A DNA stretch of 64,000 nt from positions 4,043,744-4,107,743 of the forward strand of contig CM055111.1 of NCBI GenBank assembly GCA_029204225.1. The letters are read 5' to 3'. The position numbers and the translations under genes are program-made. Below the pieces are notes generated by a model. It saw nothing but the letters and a program-made list of their open reading frames with translations. It did not search any database and was not told the DNA's origin. Positions 35,025-49,664 of this stretch are shown in pieces. Positions within the stretch are counted from its first letter, which is position 1. Each line of letters begins with the position of its first letter. The DNA comes from Diphasiastrum complanatum (taxonomy: Eukaryota > Streptophyta > Lycopodiopsida > Lycopodiales > Lycopodiaceae).

Positions 35025-35365
35025 GATTGAGCCATCAGCAAGTTTATGCATATTATCCTCATCAAAAATGATATCTCTAGAAACCACAAACTTGTTGGAA
35101 GATGGAATGTATACCTTATATCCCTTGCTTGCTTTGCCATACCTGAGCATAATACCTTTGATTGCTAATGGATCTTCCTTGGTCCTTTTCTCCAAAGGTG
35201 TATGCATATAGCAAATGCATCCAAACACCTTTAAGTCCTTGAGATTTGGCTTCCTCCTATACAAGACTTCAAAGGGTGTTTTGCCTTCAATAGAGCTACA
35301 TGGAACTCTATTAATCAAATGGTTAGCACAAGTGAGAGCTTCTCCCCAAAAAACTTTTGGTCCTA
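35025..35365 (-). pseudogene. Copia integrase C-terminal fragment
   Basis: Minus reading with FWGEALTCANHLINRVP, TPFEVLYRRKPNLKDLKVFG, SKGYKVYIPSSNKFVVSRD and IIFDEDN, the segment between the integrase core and RT in copia polyproteins. Both ends are broken, with no catalytic residues included. It abuts the LTR-like repeat on its upstream side. Confidence 0.9.
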
Positions 35366-35429
35366 ATCCACAACTAAATAAGAAACAAGAAAACAAGATC
35401 CTAGTTAATCTACAATACAAGGAAATCAA

Positions 35430-35770
35430 GCATGCTCATAGAAACTTCACTCAAGAACATTGCCATGAACAAGGAGCTTAGAAATTATCAAGAACTCGTG
35501 GAGGATCCTCTTTATTTGCTCAAGAGAACTTGACAATACATTCAAAGCTCCCTCACAAGAGAGGGGAGCCCTTAAATAAGCAAGAAGGCTGCCCATGTGG
35601 AGCCCAAGTGGCAATTCCACCAAATTAGAAATTACATGTGGAATTTGCCCTTCTACTAAAGGTCACCATCAAAAGGTGGCTCATTCTAACTAATTTAAGG
35701 GGGGTCTACATTTATTTACAAAGCCTAGGAAATATGACTAGCTCCTACATGGTCGTTCCTTCTCTGGGAT
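35430..35770 (-). repeat. LTR-like repeat (family G), minus copy
   Basis: The reverse complement shares ccttttgatggt, cacatgtaat / cacttgtaattt, cttatttaag and the bracketing text with 30680-31000. More diverged than a pair from one insertion should be. Confidence 0.6.
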
Positions 35771-35937
35771 ACGCCATGTAGCCATTTCAAAGATTTTCCA
35801 AATTGGCTATCAAGAAGAGTATGCTTATTCTAGTCAATTTCTAGTACTTCTTTCAAGTCACGTCAAGCTCAGTTGAAGTTAATACTTATGTTTGAAACTT
35901 ATACTTTTTTATACTTGTTGGGTGTAACTGCTTTCAG

Positions 35938-36443
35938 AGTTATCTGAACAAGGGCATGATGTGGACATTATAATATTTGATGGAAGCGGATATTGGAAAG
36001 TCACATGAGATTTTGGAATTGTGACCTATTTTGATAGTTGGAGTCATAGTAGTGCAAAAGACAAAAATCCTATAAATGCCAAGCTTCGCTTCTTTGGGTG
36101 TGTCCATCACATCTTAGAATTGGATTTTGGATCTTTCTCAACCACCCTATTATATTGCAAATGGTTCAAACCAAATATTGTAGGAAGCAAGGCAACAATG
36201 AAGCTGGATAAATATGGCTTTCAAATGGTAGATACATCTAAAACCTTGAAAACATCTGACATTGATGACCAACCATTTGTGATGCCCACAAATGTGCAAC
36301 AAGTTTTCTATGTTCCCGATGAGATGGATCCATCATGGAGTGTGGTCCTAGATCATGCACCTCGATGTCAACAATCTCCCAACCATTATTTGGATCAGTG
36401 CATAAAGAGCACTAAAGTGGCACCCTTTACTTTCTCTTTATAA
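35938..36443 (+). pseudogene. CACTA transposase C-terminal DUF4216 domain
   Basis: Plus reading with SHSSAKDKNPINAKLRFFG, ILELDFGSFSTTLLYCKWF, MKLDKYGFQMVD, DDQPFVMPTNVQQVFYV and WSVVLDHAPR. This is the DUF4216 pattern found at the end of plant En/Spm (CACTA) TNP2-type transposases, which cut and join the element ends in the nucleus. A TGA lies before the block near 36010, and the catalytic core upstream is missing. The domain sits directly before the 3' end of a CACTA element. Confidence 0.85.
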
Positions 36444-36949
36444 CTAAAGAGAGGCCATGAGGCAAATAGCCACCCTTTATGCCATCTAAATGGTGGCAAC
36501 TACCCTTTGTGACACAATTGCTTAAATGGTGGCAAACGACCTCCCTTTATGCCACAATTGTTTAAAAGGTGAAAAATAATCGTTGTTTATGCAAGATTGT
36601 TTAAAGGGCAACAAATAGTCACCCATTATGCCACAATTGCCTAAAGGGCCGCCATTTGCCACCCTTTATGTAACATAGCAATAAAGAGTCACCCTTTTAG
36701 CATTGTATTCATGCAAACATTGGTTAGATGGCCAACCATTATTTGGATAGTGCATAAAAAGCACTAAAGTGGCAACCCTTTACTTTCTCTTTATAACTAA
36801 AGAGCGGCCATGAGGCCGCCCTTTAGGCACCCATTTTTCTCCCTTTAAGCACTCCCAACATTGGTAGCCGCCCTTTAAGCATGCTTAAAGGACGGCCTAA
36901 AAATGGTCGCCCTTAAAGTCCACCCTTTATACACCCTGTTGTAGTAGTG
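36440..36949 (+). mobile_element. CACTA 3' subterminal repeats and terminal inverted repeat
   Basis: Repeated words ccaccctttatgccacaattg..taaa(a)gg and gccgcccttta, typical transposase-binding subterminal repeats. It ends ccctgttgtagtagtg at 36949, the complement of CACTACTACAACAGGG. The 5' end was not found in the window. Confidence 0.85.
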
Positions 36950-39420
<2,471 letters not shown>

Positions 39421-39429
39421 GTCGACTCA

Positions 39430-39600
39430 AGAGTGGAGCCACGTATCTTAATGGCACGGCTTGGCACCGTCGGATCTCGCTACTACGGTTTAGATTCTGC
39501 CACGTATTTAAAAGGAATCGTTGAGATTGCTCCAGGTGGCAGGTGTCACACGTGGCACAAATCTGATGATGAAGGCGTTAAGTATCTGCTATAAATCCTC
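39430..39600 (+). promoter_or_regulatory. Putative promoter of the SLAC/SLAH gene (G-box/ABRE and TATA)
   Basis: CACGTG in acacgtggc at 39549-39554 matches the ABRE/G-box bound by bZIP factors. Two more ccacgta cores lie near 39439 and 39500. tataaat at 39590-39596 is a good TATA box 36 bp downstream. A gtaagt donor at 39756 would end a short 5' UTR exon. Confidence 0.5.
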
Positions 39601-39754
39601 ATTGAGTCTTCTCGATCCTTGTTGCGATCCTTGTCAAAGACACAGGAATATTGCGATCCATGTCAAAGACACAAGAAAATCGGGTGCATGCAGCTTGCGA
39701 TCCTTATGAAAAGCCGGAAGAAGAAACAGTAAATTACGAGCGATTTCGATTGTC

Positions 39755-40260
39755 GGTAAGTCGACCTTCCATTCATCGGTTTGTTTTGCAGCATATAATA
39801 TGTTATTATTATGTACGTTAGCCTGTTTTGACATATTTAATGGATTGAGTATGATATCAGACACGGTTGTGCATCTATCAGTTTGTTTTGTAAGTCGACG
39901 TTCCATTCATCGGTTTGTTTTGCAGCATAATATATTATTATTATGTGCGTTAACCTGTTTTGCAATATTTAATGGATTGAGTATATTATATCAGACACGG
40001 TTGTGCATCTATCAGTTTGTTTTGCAGCATATCTTTTTATTATGTGCGTTTACCTGTTTTGAGATAATGAATTGAATGTCCTTTCAGACTTGGCGTTGCA
40101 TTCATAAGTTCGTGTTTTGAGATAATCGATTGATCATAATGTCAGACTCGGTCTTGCATCCGTCAGTTAATTTTGCAGGGAATATTATTACTATTATTAT
40201 GTGCGTTTAGCTCCTTTGAGATAATCGATTGAGAAGAGAGTCAGGTCTCTCCGATGCATC
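39755..40260 (+). repeat. Tandem repeats in the 5' intron, about 125-bp unit
   Basis: Four degenerate copies with ttccattcatcggtttgttttgcag, attattatgtgcgtta and cagacacggttgtgcatc. The first two (39755 and 39890) are closest, each starting gtaagtcgac. Confidence 0.85.
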
Positions 40261-40339
40261 TTTGTTGAGCAAATGGTTTGAGTTGTGCTGCTGTATTCTT
40301 GCAGCTCGTTTTTTTAAGACTTTGACGCTGGGATTCTTA

Positions 40340-41245
40340 AGCAACCTTTTATGTGTTCAATTTGAATGCTCATTGTGATTGGATCATATTTCCCTATTTC
40401 GAATTAGAATCCAATGGATTGGTGACAATAACCATAGGTTTTGTTTTCATAATTTCAATGTTTTGTTTTCACAGTTTCCATTCTTATGTTTTCTTTCTTT
40501 GCTGCAGGGTTTCTTAGTGAGCTGTTTCTATATTTGAATTTTCAATTTCATTAGACCATGTTTCCGTCTTTTGAATCAGAATCCATTGGATTGGTTACAA
40601 TAGTGTTGTAAGTTTTGTTATGATAGTTTCATTTTTTGGCTTTCTGAGGTTCCATTCTTATGTTTTCTTTTCAGGCTCTTTTCCAGCATCTTGTTTCTCA
40701 TATGAGGTATTGAATGCCAATAATTTAGTTGTGCTATTGTTTTCTTGTTCCAGGCCGCTGGTTTTTGTAAGTCTTTGATGCTAAAAAACTATTTTGAGTT
40801 TGACTTTAAACGATTATTCACTGGATTGGTTAACATCAGAGTAATAACTTTTATTATGATAGTTTCAATCTTTTGTTTCACAGATTGCATTCCCATGCCT
40901 TTTTTTCATGCTGTTTTTTAGCATCATGTTTTTCATATGAGGTATCAGTCAAAAATCTCTGAGCTGTGAATGCCAATGCTTTAGTTTTGGTAGTGTTTTC
41001 TTGTTCGAGACGCTGGTTTGTGTAAGTCTGATGCTGGGAGTCTTCAGCAGCTGTTTCTGAGTTTGAATTTGAATGTTCACTTTAGTGCATTCATGTTTCC
41101 TGTATTCGAATCAGAATCAATGGCTTGGTTACAAAGAGTCACAACTATTTATCATGATAGTTTCAATCGTTTGTTTTCACAGGGCATTTTCATCTGTCTT
41201 CAAGTTCTTTCCCAGCATCATGTTTCTCATATGAGGCATCACTCA
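40340..41245 (+). repeat. Tandem repeats in the 5' region, about 200-bp unit
   Basis: Four to five diverged copies containing gaatcagaatccattggattggtta, tgatagtttcaat, tttgttttcacag, ttccattcttatg and agcatcatgtttctcatatgagg. They lie between promoter and start codon. Confidence 0.8.
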
Positions 41246-41559
41246 AATATCTTCGTAATGGTCAATGCATGATATACAATCTCAGCTTCGACTATCAGTA
41301 ATATCGTGTTTATCAACCGGGAAGAACAATCATCGTCAGCAACAGACAGAATCCTGCTGTTAGGATGCATAAGTGACGTCTCATACTCATAAATTGTCAG
41401 TTTATATATAAGAAGAAGAGTGATATCTTTAAGAGTCGAAGTAGTATTATCAAGGCTGACAAAGAACAAGCGACGATTCCTGTCAAATTAGAACCTTCAT
41501 ATCCGTGGAAGAGACGAAGGCAGCAAAAGAAAGCTGGAGTTGCATGACCTTAAAGGCGG

Positions 41560-42967
41560 ATGGAAGAATTAAAGCAAAACCATGCAGATATATTAGAAGA
41601 TCTTCAACTTTATGGGGTCGGACCTGACTGGAACACTTCGGATGAGAGACATAGAGCTACTCTTTTGTCTTTGCAAATCTCTCCTTCGTTGGCTTCCGTT
41701 TCTGCCGTGGTTCAGCCCTCTGAACAAAAGGAGGATGCTACTCACAAGCTTTCAATTGAAAGCTCTCCAATTCGACTTGACATGATGGATAGAAGTTTCC
41801 CTGATAGTATACCTTCTGATGGTGCCAGGTATGGGAGAGGGCTTTCTGTGAGGTTTGCGGATGGTGATGATCAATTTTCCGAAATAACATCTTCTACAAC
41901 CCCTCTTAAAAAACTTGCTTCGCAGTTCCATGCAAGACCTGCAAATGGATCACGCTCTCCCACATCCTCGACATTGCAATCTAGAGGAGCGTTTCCATCT
42001 GCAGCTCCATCTCAGACGCCTCCAGTTCTTGAAAGAGATTTTGGTACTGACCTTGCCACCGCTAAAGGATACTTAAAAGCACGTCTTAGTCCTAAGAAGT
42101 CTAGAGTTATAAACTGTGATCGCAATGAAACGGTTGCTCTACCAAGATCGCATGCTGAGAGTGGGAGCTTCTTGTTTCCCTTGGACATCCGGACTGAACT
42201 TCGCAGCAAAAGATCTTCGGAAGAGGACAACCGACAACAAAACTTGGAAGCTAGCACAGAAAAGGAAATTTCTGACATGAAAGCGGCACCTTATTCACGG
42301 TTTTACTCAGCACCATTGCCATTTAAGAGCCAAAAAGGGCATCCCTCAGCAAGAAATCTAAGATCAGATGTATTGCCTGCAGCAGGGAGTTGGAATAAAA
42401 CTTCAGGGAAGAGGGAGGAGTATGAAATGTTCAGGACAAGGTCAGGAAGGTTCAATAGCACCCTTCCAAAACAATTTTCAGGGATGCAATCCCGGCTGCA
42501 AGGCAAGGAGCGGCAGACCCCTGGCATGTCAAGGCGCACATCTCAAACCACCCCCTCAAAATTGCAAAGTCTTCCTGCACGCCGCTATTTTGCGGCGCTT
42601 CAAGGACCAGAGCTCGAAAATCTAAAGGTCTTATTTTCTACATCTTCATTGTTTGATGTCAATGAGGCACATTGCAACTTCTTTTCATCCCTGATATCTT
42701 TCTCCTAGCTGTCCTAGAATTGGGCTCTTTGCCGCAATGCTACTTTTGTATTTATGCATGCCAATTTTGTGCTCTTCTATCACTTGTTAAAAAGTATTGA
42801 TGCTTCAACCAGTGCAACTTCTTCTTTGAGGAGGCTAAGAATGTCTAGTTTAGAAAAAGATCTCGGAATGTTCTAGAGAGACAACGCTAGAGATCAAGAG
42901 AGCAGTTTTGTGACATTTTATTGACAGATAGAAGTAGCTACCTAGTTTTACCGGCTTCATGTGTGTG

Positions 42968-43044
<77 letters not shown>

Positions 43045-46000
43045 TTGATGTCGATAGTATGTATATTGGTGAGGGTAAAATGTGTTGAATAAGTCGCCAT
43101 CACTCAATTTCTATAAAACAATAGTTTGACAATATGATCTAACTAGATCATCCAATCAAATACACATATTTTGCTATACATGCATGTACCGGTAATACAA
43201 AGTGGAGGATTAATCCTCCTAAACCAACATAATATGTATCATATACATATTGTGTTGACTATCTGATCATTCAAACCAATATACACACTTCAATCATTAT
43301 ATTGTACAATTTAGTAAGTCACTAAATATCTAGTACCCAATTATTTATCTCAAACTGGCATGAACCTTAACAGTGATCTACTTTGTTTATCAAGGTAATA
43401 GATCCTTCAGGACCCTTCGAATATTTGACATAGATGACAGCCTGGAGTGAGTAATGGCCACTATCCTTAATCCATGAGTATTCAAAGCTACAGGTACATG
43501 ACTGATTCTCACACAAAACTTATAACTTCAGTGGACAGAAGTCTCCCGATTCACTGCCTTGACTGACATGCTCTTAATGTTTGCTCCCATTAGAAGCTAG
43601 TTCAATCTGATGTGCACTAGAAATTGCTTCCTCGACGTTTCACATGATCCAACAGGTCTACTACACTGCCTGCATGAAACGTACATAAAATCTGGTGCAC
43701 ATTTAAGGAAATTGCTTGTTATGATGCTGCGCATGATAACAGCTTTAGATCAGAGATTTCAGCCTTCTAATCATATATTGCTCAAGACAAGAAGGAACTC
43801 ATGCAATTGATGAAAAATATGGAAAGAACAAAATTGCAAGGATATGGTAGAGAATCATCCTGGCATGGTACATATGCACACCCACCATTCCCAGGCAGAA
43901 TGAATGCCACTGAAGACCTACCTGTATATAGGTTTCTGGCATCTACTCTCAAGCATGTCATGCAAAGATCTACGACAAGTGGTGGTTTCATGTACATGTC
44001 ACAATCCTGTGTGTAGAGATGTCATAACTCTTGGTTAGCTTTATGTCAAATTTGTGAAGCAAGAATACACGAGTTAAGAAGTTGTTTGAGGTGTGCGGTG
44101 CAAGAGAGCAGATGGTGTTTAGCATACCCAAGCTTGTATTTAGTTTTTCCAGATTATTCATGGAGATTGTCAGGCAGTCACTGTTCTACATCAGATTGAT
44201 TTTGAAATTTGCAGTATTTTCTCTCTTTTTTTTTCCGTGGATCATTTGGTCACAACTCTCTCTGTCCCTCTCTATATGCCTCTTGTTCCGTTGGGAAACC
44301 TCAAAGAGTTAGATTTCTCGTCATTTTTGTGGAAGCACTCGTATTATCCTAATATATTGTTACAAGAAGTTTTTTGGCCGAATTCCCTACAGAGACTGTT
44401 CAATCCGCATTCTCTCAGTTACTTGCAGCCTAACTGCATAATAGATGGGTTGGCACTGAAGATGAAGCTAAACCATACACACTTTCAGGACCATTGATTG
44501 GGTGATAAGTTCATACTTTCTGCTCTCTGAGGAATTTCCTCAGTCAGGTTTGACCTCCTTCCAACAGGAATGGGCTCTAGGTTGCCAAGTCTTACTGGTC
44601 TGCAAAAGCGTTACAGCTCAAGAGGATGTTCATTGTGGAAATTCTACAGAAGTATTGAAGGCATTGCTCTAGACCTGTTATTCATGTCGTCAGGTTACTT
44701 AATATTTGAATGATATACATTGCACGGCAAATCTTGTACAACCATACGTTTTAAAAGCTCTTGATGGTGCTGTAGGTCATCCACATGTATTGGCTATATA
44801 AATGTATGAAGGACAACAACCCCATCTGCTGCATTTAGCCCTAAGCATCTTTTATGTAAGACCATTTGTCTGTTTCAGAACAGCGTTTCTACAGCATTTG
44901 TATTACTTATTCTCAACGGTGCCACTTAGAATGCTGGAAACGGAAATCTAAGTTTCCTTTCAAAGAAGTCATTATTCTCTTAATATTACAATAGATGCTT
45001 TTAGTGCTCTAGTATTTACTCTCAAAGAGCATCAGGATTTATTGGAAGTCTAAGAGGTCAAAGGTGTTCTTTCTGGTGAATACAAAGTAGTTAGAAACTG
45101 AGCAATTGTGCCAACTGAAATATTGTTTTCAAATTAGGATTCAGAAGATATTTTGCTACCATTGGATGAACAGTGGCCCTTTCTTCTGAGGTTCCCAATC
45201 AGCAGCTTTGGTATATCGCTTGGACTTGGCAGCCAAGCTATCCTGTGGAAAACTCTTTTTCTTACATCGTCAGTGCACCTGTTACATATTCTCAGGGTTA
45301 TCAATATGGTGCTCTGGTGTTTGACCCTTATTGCCCTGATAGTGCTCTTTTCAGTGTACATGCTGAAGTGGTTTTTCTACTCTGAAGCAGTTCACCGGGA
45401 GTTTCATCATCCCGTGCGGGTAAATTTTTTTTTTGCACCCTGGATTGCTGCAATGTTCCTGGCAATAGGCGTGCCTCCAGTTATTGCAACCACAATTCAC
45501 CCTGCCATTTGGTGTGTATTCATGGCACCAATATTTTTGTTAGAGCTGAAGATCTATGGCCAATGGCTGTCTGGTGGCGAACGACGTTTGTCAAAAGTTG
45601 CCAATCCGTCCACCCACTTGTCGGTTGTAGGAAATTTTGTTGGGGCAATTTTAGGTGCAATAGTTGGATGGAAAGAGGCAGCAACATTTTTCTGGTCAGT
45701 CGGCCTTGGCCACTACTTGGTTGTTTTTGTCACCTTGTATCAGAGGCTGCCCACAAATGAAACTCTTCCAAAGGAGCTCCATCCAGTGTTTTTCCTGTTT
45801 GTTGCAGCTCCAAGTGCTGCAAGTGTTGCTTGGGAAAAGATTGTTGGGGATTTTGACCATGTATCGCAGATTGTGTATTTTGTATCAATCTTCCTCTTTG
45901 CATCTCTGGTTAGTTGAGACTGGAAATTGATCAATTGCTGATGTTTATGCTTAATTTGTTAGCTATTTAGCATTCATCCACTATTAGTGAAGCTTATTCT

Positions 46001-47044
46001 TTATTTTCTGGTTGTAATTACAATTAATACATGCGTTTCTAATCACAATTAATGAATGTTTTCTTGATAATAAAAATGGGCTATGATTGTTATTGATGTT
46101 GGCAGTATCAGATTTTTTCTCAAAAATGAGAAATGGCTGATATCTGCTACTAAGGAGAGAATGAATAGTTGCTCTTTGTCACCTTTACGAAGAGTGCCTC
46201 TTATGGCTAAGGGACTGCTCCTGATAACATTTTGGTTTGTGCCTGGTTTAAGTTATAATTATCCTCTTTTCAACTACAGTCTTGCTAGTTCAGCAAGATA
46301 ATTTTGATAATTAACGGTTTCTTTTTTACTCTAAAGCAGGTAGTCAGATTGAATTTCTTTCGCGGATTCAGGTAAGGCTGTCATGCTTTGTCTCTACCTT
46401 CAATCTTATTTGCATGATATTTAGGTCTGACTGTCAATCTTTTATTCAAATGCTGATCGATTTTGCCAGTTCTTCAAGGTTCCAGTTTAAGTGAAAGATT
46501 TTAGCCACACAAACGTATGAAAGTTACTTACAAAAAGCGAGTCTCTAAGAATACCCTACATAGTAAATAAGTCTTTTGAGATCTTGGTTGCAGATTTTCC
46601 ATTGCCTGGTGGGCATACACATTTCCAATGACATCAGCCTCTATTGCAACTATTCGATATTCCCAGAAAGTAAGAAGTCATATCACAAAAGTGATGGCGA
46701 TTGCGCTTACACTGATTTCTTCTACGATGGTTCTGTTGCTCTTTATTTCCACCGTTTTCCATATTTGGTCCGGTAATTTGTTTCCAAACGACATGGCCAT
46801 AGCAATCACAGCTAGAAAGCGAAAAGCTGTGAAGAAGGGGCTTAAGAAGGATGACAATTCTTCCAGCCAAAATGGGATTTTTTCACAAGAAAACAACAAT
46901 GCTGAGTTTGTTGGGGATGAAATACCTAAGCTATTGCAGCAGTGCATGTCTTTTTCCGGAAGTGACAACGAAATGGCTAATGAAGCTGTAAATTTGAAGC
47001 ACACTAAATTGAATGGGTCCAGAATTCATGAATCCTCACCATGA
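41560..47044 (+). CDS. S-type anion channel of the SLAC1/SLAH family
   Basis: Four coding exons: 41560-42627, 45138-45908, 46340-46371 and 46594-47044, all with GT-AG borders and matching phases, give 773 residues. This is longer than the roughly 380-640 of well-known relatives. Exon 1 encodes a long hydrophilic, Ser/Arg-rich N-terminus (356 residues), where family members are phosphorylated, ending YFAALQGPELENLK. Exons 2-4 encode the ten-helix TehA/SLAC1 pore: DEQWPFLLRFPISSFG, VIATTIHPAIWC, FFWSVGLGHYLVVFVTLYQR, KELHPVFFLFVAAPSAAS, VVRLNFFRGFRFSIAWW, YTFPMTSASIATIRYS and WSGNLFPNDMAIAI, then a hydrophilic tail. Such channels release chloride/nitrate/malate across the plasma membrane. The start codon is the first Met of an uninterrupted frame. 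No lesion is seen, so the gene looks functional. Confidence 0.95.
42962..43039. repeat. (TG)n-(AG)n microsatellite in intron 1
   Basis: Dinucleotide runs within the 2.5-kb first coding intron (42628-45137). The remainder of the intron holds no gene I can support. Confidence 0.95.
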
Positions 47045-47649
47045 AAATCAATGTAGAATCTTATATGCTCGTGTGGGATCAGATTTGACTGGACATTTTG
47101 GCTTAACTTCTCCATAATAAGAAAAGCTACGAATATCGTTTACGCACAACTGCTTTCCCTAAGGAGTTGGGCAGTCTCTGGAAAAACGTTTCTTTGCTCA
47201 GAAAACACAATCTGAAAGCATCCAATTCATACGGAAACATTGTATGCCACCAACTTTGTATACCTAGTTCTTGGTAGGAAAACTCTTATGACCTTTTCTA
47301 CTCTTTTAATTGTTTCGCATTGGATGTAAGCTCTCCTGCAAGCGATTGAATTTCAAAATCTTCTCCTGTTAGAATTGTTTCGCATTGGATGTAAGCACTC
47401 CTGCAAGCGATTGAATTTCAAAATCTTCTCCTGTCTCAAAAGAGTTGAGAGAATCAAGGGCATTATGATTCTTACTTGAGCATTAAAAAGATATTTCCGT
47501 CTTTGGAACAGGTTGAATCTCTACTTTGAGTTCCTAAATCTTTTGCCCATACCCGGTTTATGACTTTTTTGACCACGGAGATTTTATTTTTTCTATGTAT
47601 TGCCGCTAGCCTTAGAGGGGGCCTATGATTATGACACTCAATATTGCGC
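47045..47649. other. 3' flank of the anion-channel gene with a 65-bp tandem duplication
   Basis: aattgtttcgcattggatgtaag...ttctcctgt occurs at 47308-47372 and 47373-47437, near-identical. The rest is the intergenic gap between two convergent genes. Confidence 0.85.
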
Positions 47650-49109
47650 TTAGTTTATATTCTCAAATAACCCCAAAGGAAAATCTTCAACAACATCAAC
47701 ATCATTTACTATGGCCGGACCTATGACCTCATCAACATCGTCCACCAGATCTTCATCCAATGCTAATGATGATCCAAAATCTAAACAAACTCCCATGCTT
47801 TTTAGCCATCCACTAGGTGATTCTGAAGGTGTGAATGGACAAGTCAACAATTCTTGCATGCCACCTGGTAATATAGGCGGATCCACAGGAATTGTCTGTG
47901 GTTGTAGTTTGTTGGATGTAACATCAAGCACCATATTTTGATCAAAATCACGTTCACTTACCTACAAATACAATCAACAAACAATAATCCTTTTTCAATA
48001 AGATAAATTACCATAAAACTTGCAAAACAAGAATGTTTGTAGCAAACTAGTGAATTGAGCAAACTATGTACCATGACATGATCTTCAATCCTTTGAGCAT
48101 TTATAGGGTTTGAAGGACCCGCAAGCGCTTGATCAGGATTTGGTGGAGGCCTCCTCCACATGTGATCATTGACTATGTGTCTTTTGCGATATATAAATCC
48201 TTTGCAATTGGCGCTATTACAACGGATCTTTTCATCCCATGGATCTGGCTACATAAATCAAAGAAAAAATATCATTAGTGTCATATATTCGAGCACTCAA
48301 GTATGGCTTGCAATTAGAAATTAGCAAGCATCTTGAAATTCAAAAGATTGTATGTTATGGAATTCTAAAAAAATTAGTACTTATAATGCAAACAAATAAA
48401 AGATACAAACAAACATGGTGAACAATATTTTATCGTACTTGTCCAAAGAGATGTGGATATCGTCTTTGTGTCTCGTAAGGCATAACTGGAGACCTATTAG
48501 GTGGTCTGGATCGATCACTACCTGAAGTGCTAGACAAAACTCGACCTGCATGTATTCTTTTCAGTACTAACATCATTACTCTATATATTTTGACTAGTGA
48601 CATAAATCTAAATTGCAAGAGAATAACAAGAGAGCCACAAGCACATCATATAAAAATGGTGGATATAATAACGTTAACTAGACCTGTATCATGTGAAGGA
48701 GCAAGCGCCGAATGATCATGAGTACTAGGTCGTGGCACTGTTGATGATGTAATGGTTGGCTCACAAGAAATAGGAATATTTGACGTCCTCCCAGTGTCTT
48801 GCGATCCGCATCCACGCCCATAGATAGGGGCATTTCTGAAATCTCTCCGAAGAAGATACTGCTTAAATACCATTCATAGAAATTAGGAATATCAACATCA
48901 ATTATTTTCTTTAAAACATTGAGGATAGATATAAAAAATGAAAAACTATTTGAAAATAAAGTGAACTTAATCACCTCTTGGGCTTTGTGGGCCAATGATA
49001 GACCTTTCTTGCGATCTAGTGGAGGTGCCTCTGGTGGTCGACGTGGTCGATCATCTGACAAAACCATTCCTACATCCATGGCAAAAAAGCCATGATCATT
49101 AACAAACAA
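47650..49109 (-). CDS. Hypothetical 301-residue protein with zinc-finger-like motif, five exons
   Basis: I do not recognise the family. Five minus-strand exons can be joined with GT-AG borders and consistent phase: 49109-48975, 48858-48684, 48545-48439, 48248-48072, 47961-47650, giving one frame of 302 codons. The N-terminus is basic/proline-rich (DDRPRRPPEAPPLDRKK), followed by LLRRDFRNAPIYGRG, a Ser/Thr-rich middle, and YPHLFGQ joined to PDPWDEKIRC. The fourth exon holds CNSANCKGFIYRKRH with further His residues, a possible zinc site, and HMWRRPPPNPDQA. The C-terminus is acidic. The start Met could lie further upstream. Neighbouring coiled-coil and Transposase_24-like relics suggest it belongs to a DNA transposon, but this is inference. 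Confidence 0.6.
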
Positions 49110-49399
49110 ATAAAAACAAATAATACATTACTAATCATAAAAGCCATGATCATTAACAAACGATGTCAAGCGACAACCCCAAAATTTATAAGTTGTAAGA
49201 AGAAAAGTTAACAAAAACATGTTTGTACAAGTAGAAAATTCATAAGATAGTTAATTTTGGTAGTGAAAAACAAAGTATTTCGACGAAGAATATACACTCC
49301 CAAAATTTGAACCTAAATTATCAAGCAATGGTATGAAGGGATTATATTTTTTTCAACAGAAAGGACTTTAAGCTTCCAGAACAAAAAATTATTAGCCTA

Positions 49400-49560
49400 G
49401 AATATTGTCCATAAATCCAAGAATTGGTAAAAGGTAAACTTCATAAGCATCACTAAATTATTGAAAAACGTCATTGAAACATCGCTACATGTACATATCA
49501 ACAAACGTCGCTATGTTTTTTAATTCTTAACATCTCCACAATGGACAGAAGCTTTCAATG
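49400..49560. repeat. acgtcgct-type repeats, possible CACTA subterminal region (left)
   Basis: gtccataaatccaagaattgg, cataagcatcactaaattatt and acatcgctacatgt.. atcaacaaacgtcgct match 57558-57680, on the other side of the nested copia. Confidence 0.6.
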
Positions 49561-49664
49561 AAATTCATAACAAATGAATGTCAGACGTTTGTGCATGACA
49601 ACTATCATACTCAACAACCACCAAGAGAGGCATTTTAGTAAACATCACTGGAAAGAATTATCTG

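Noticed and set aside
42012-42539. Minus-strand ORFs opposite SLAC exon 1
   Set aside because: Shadow frames of a well-supported exon.
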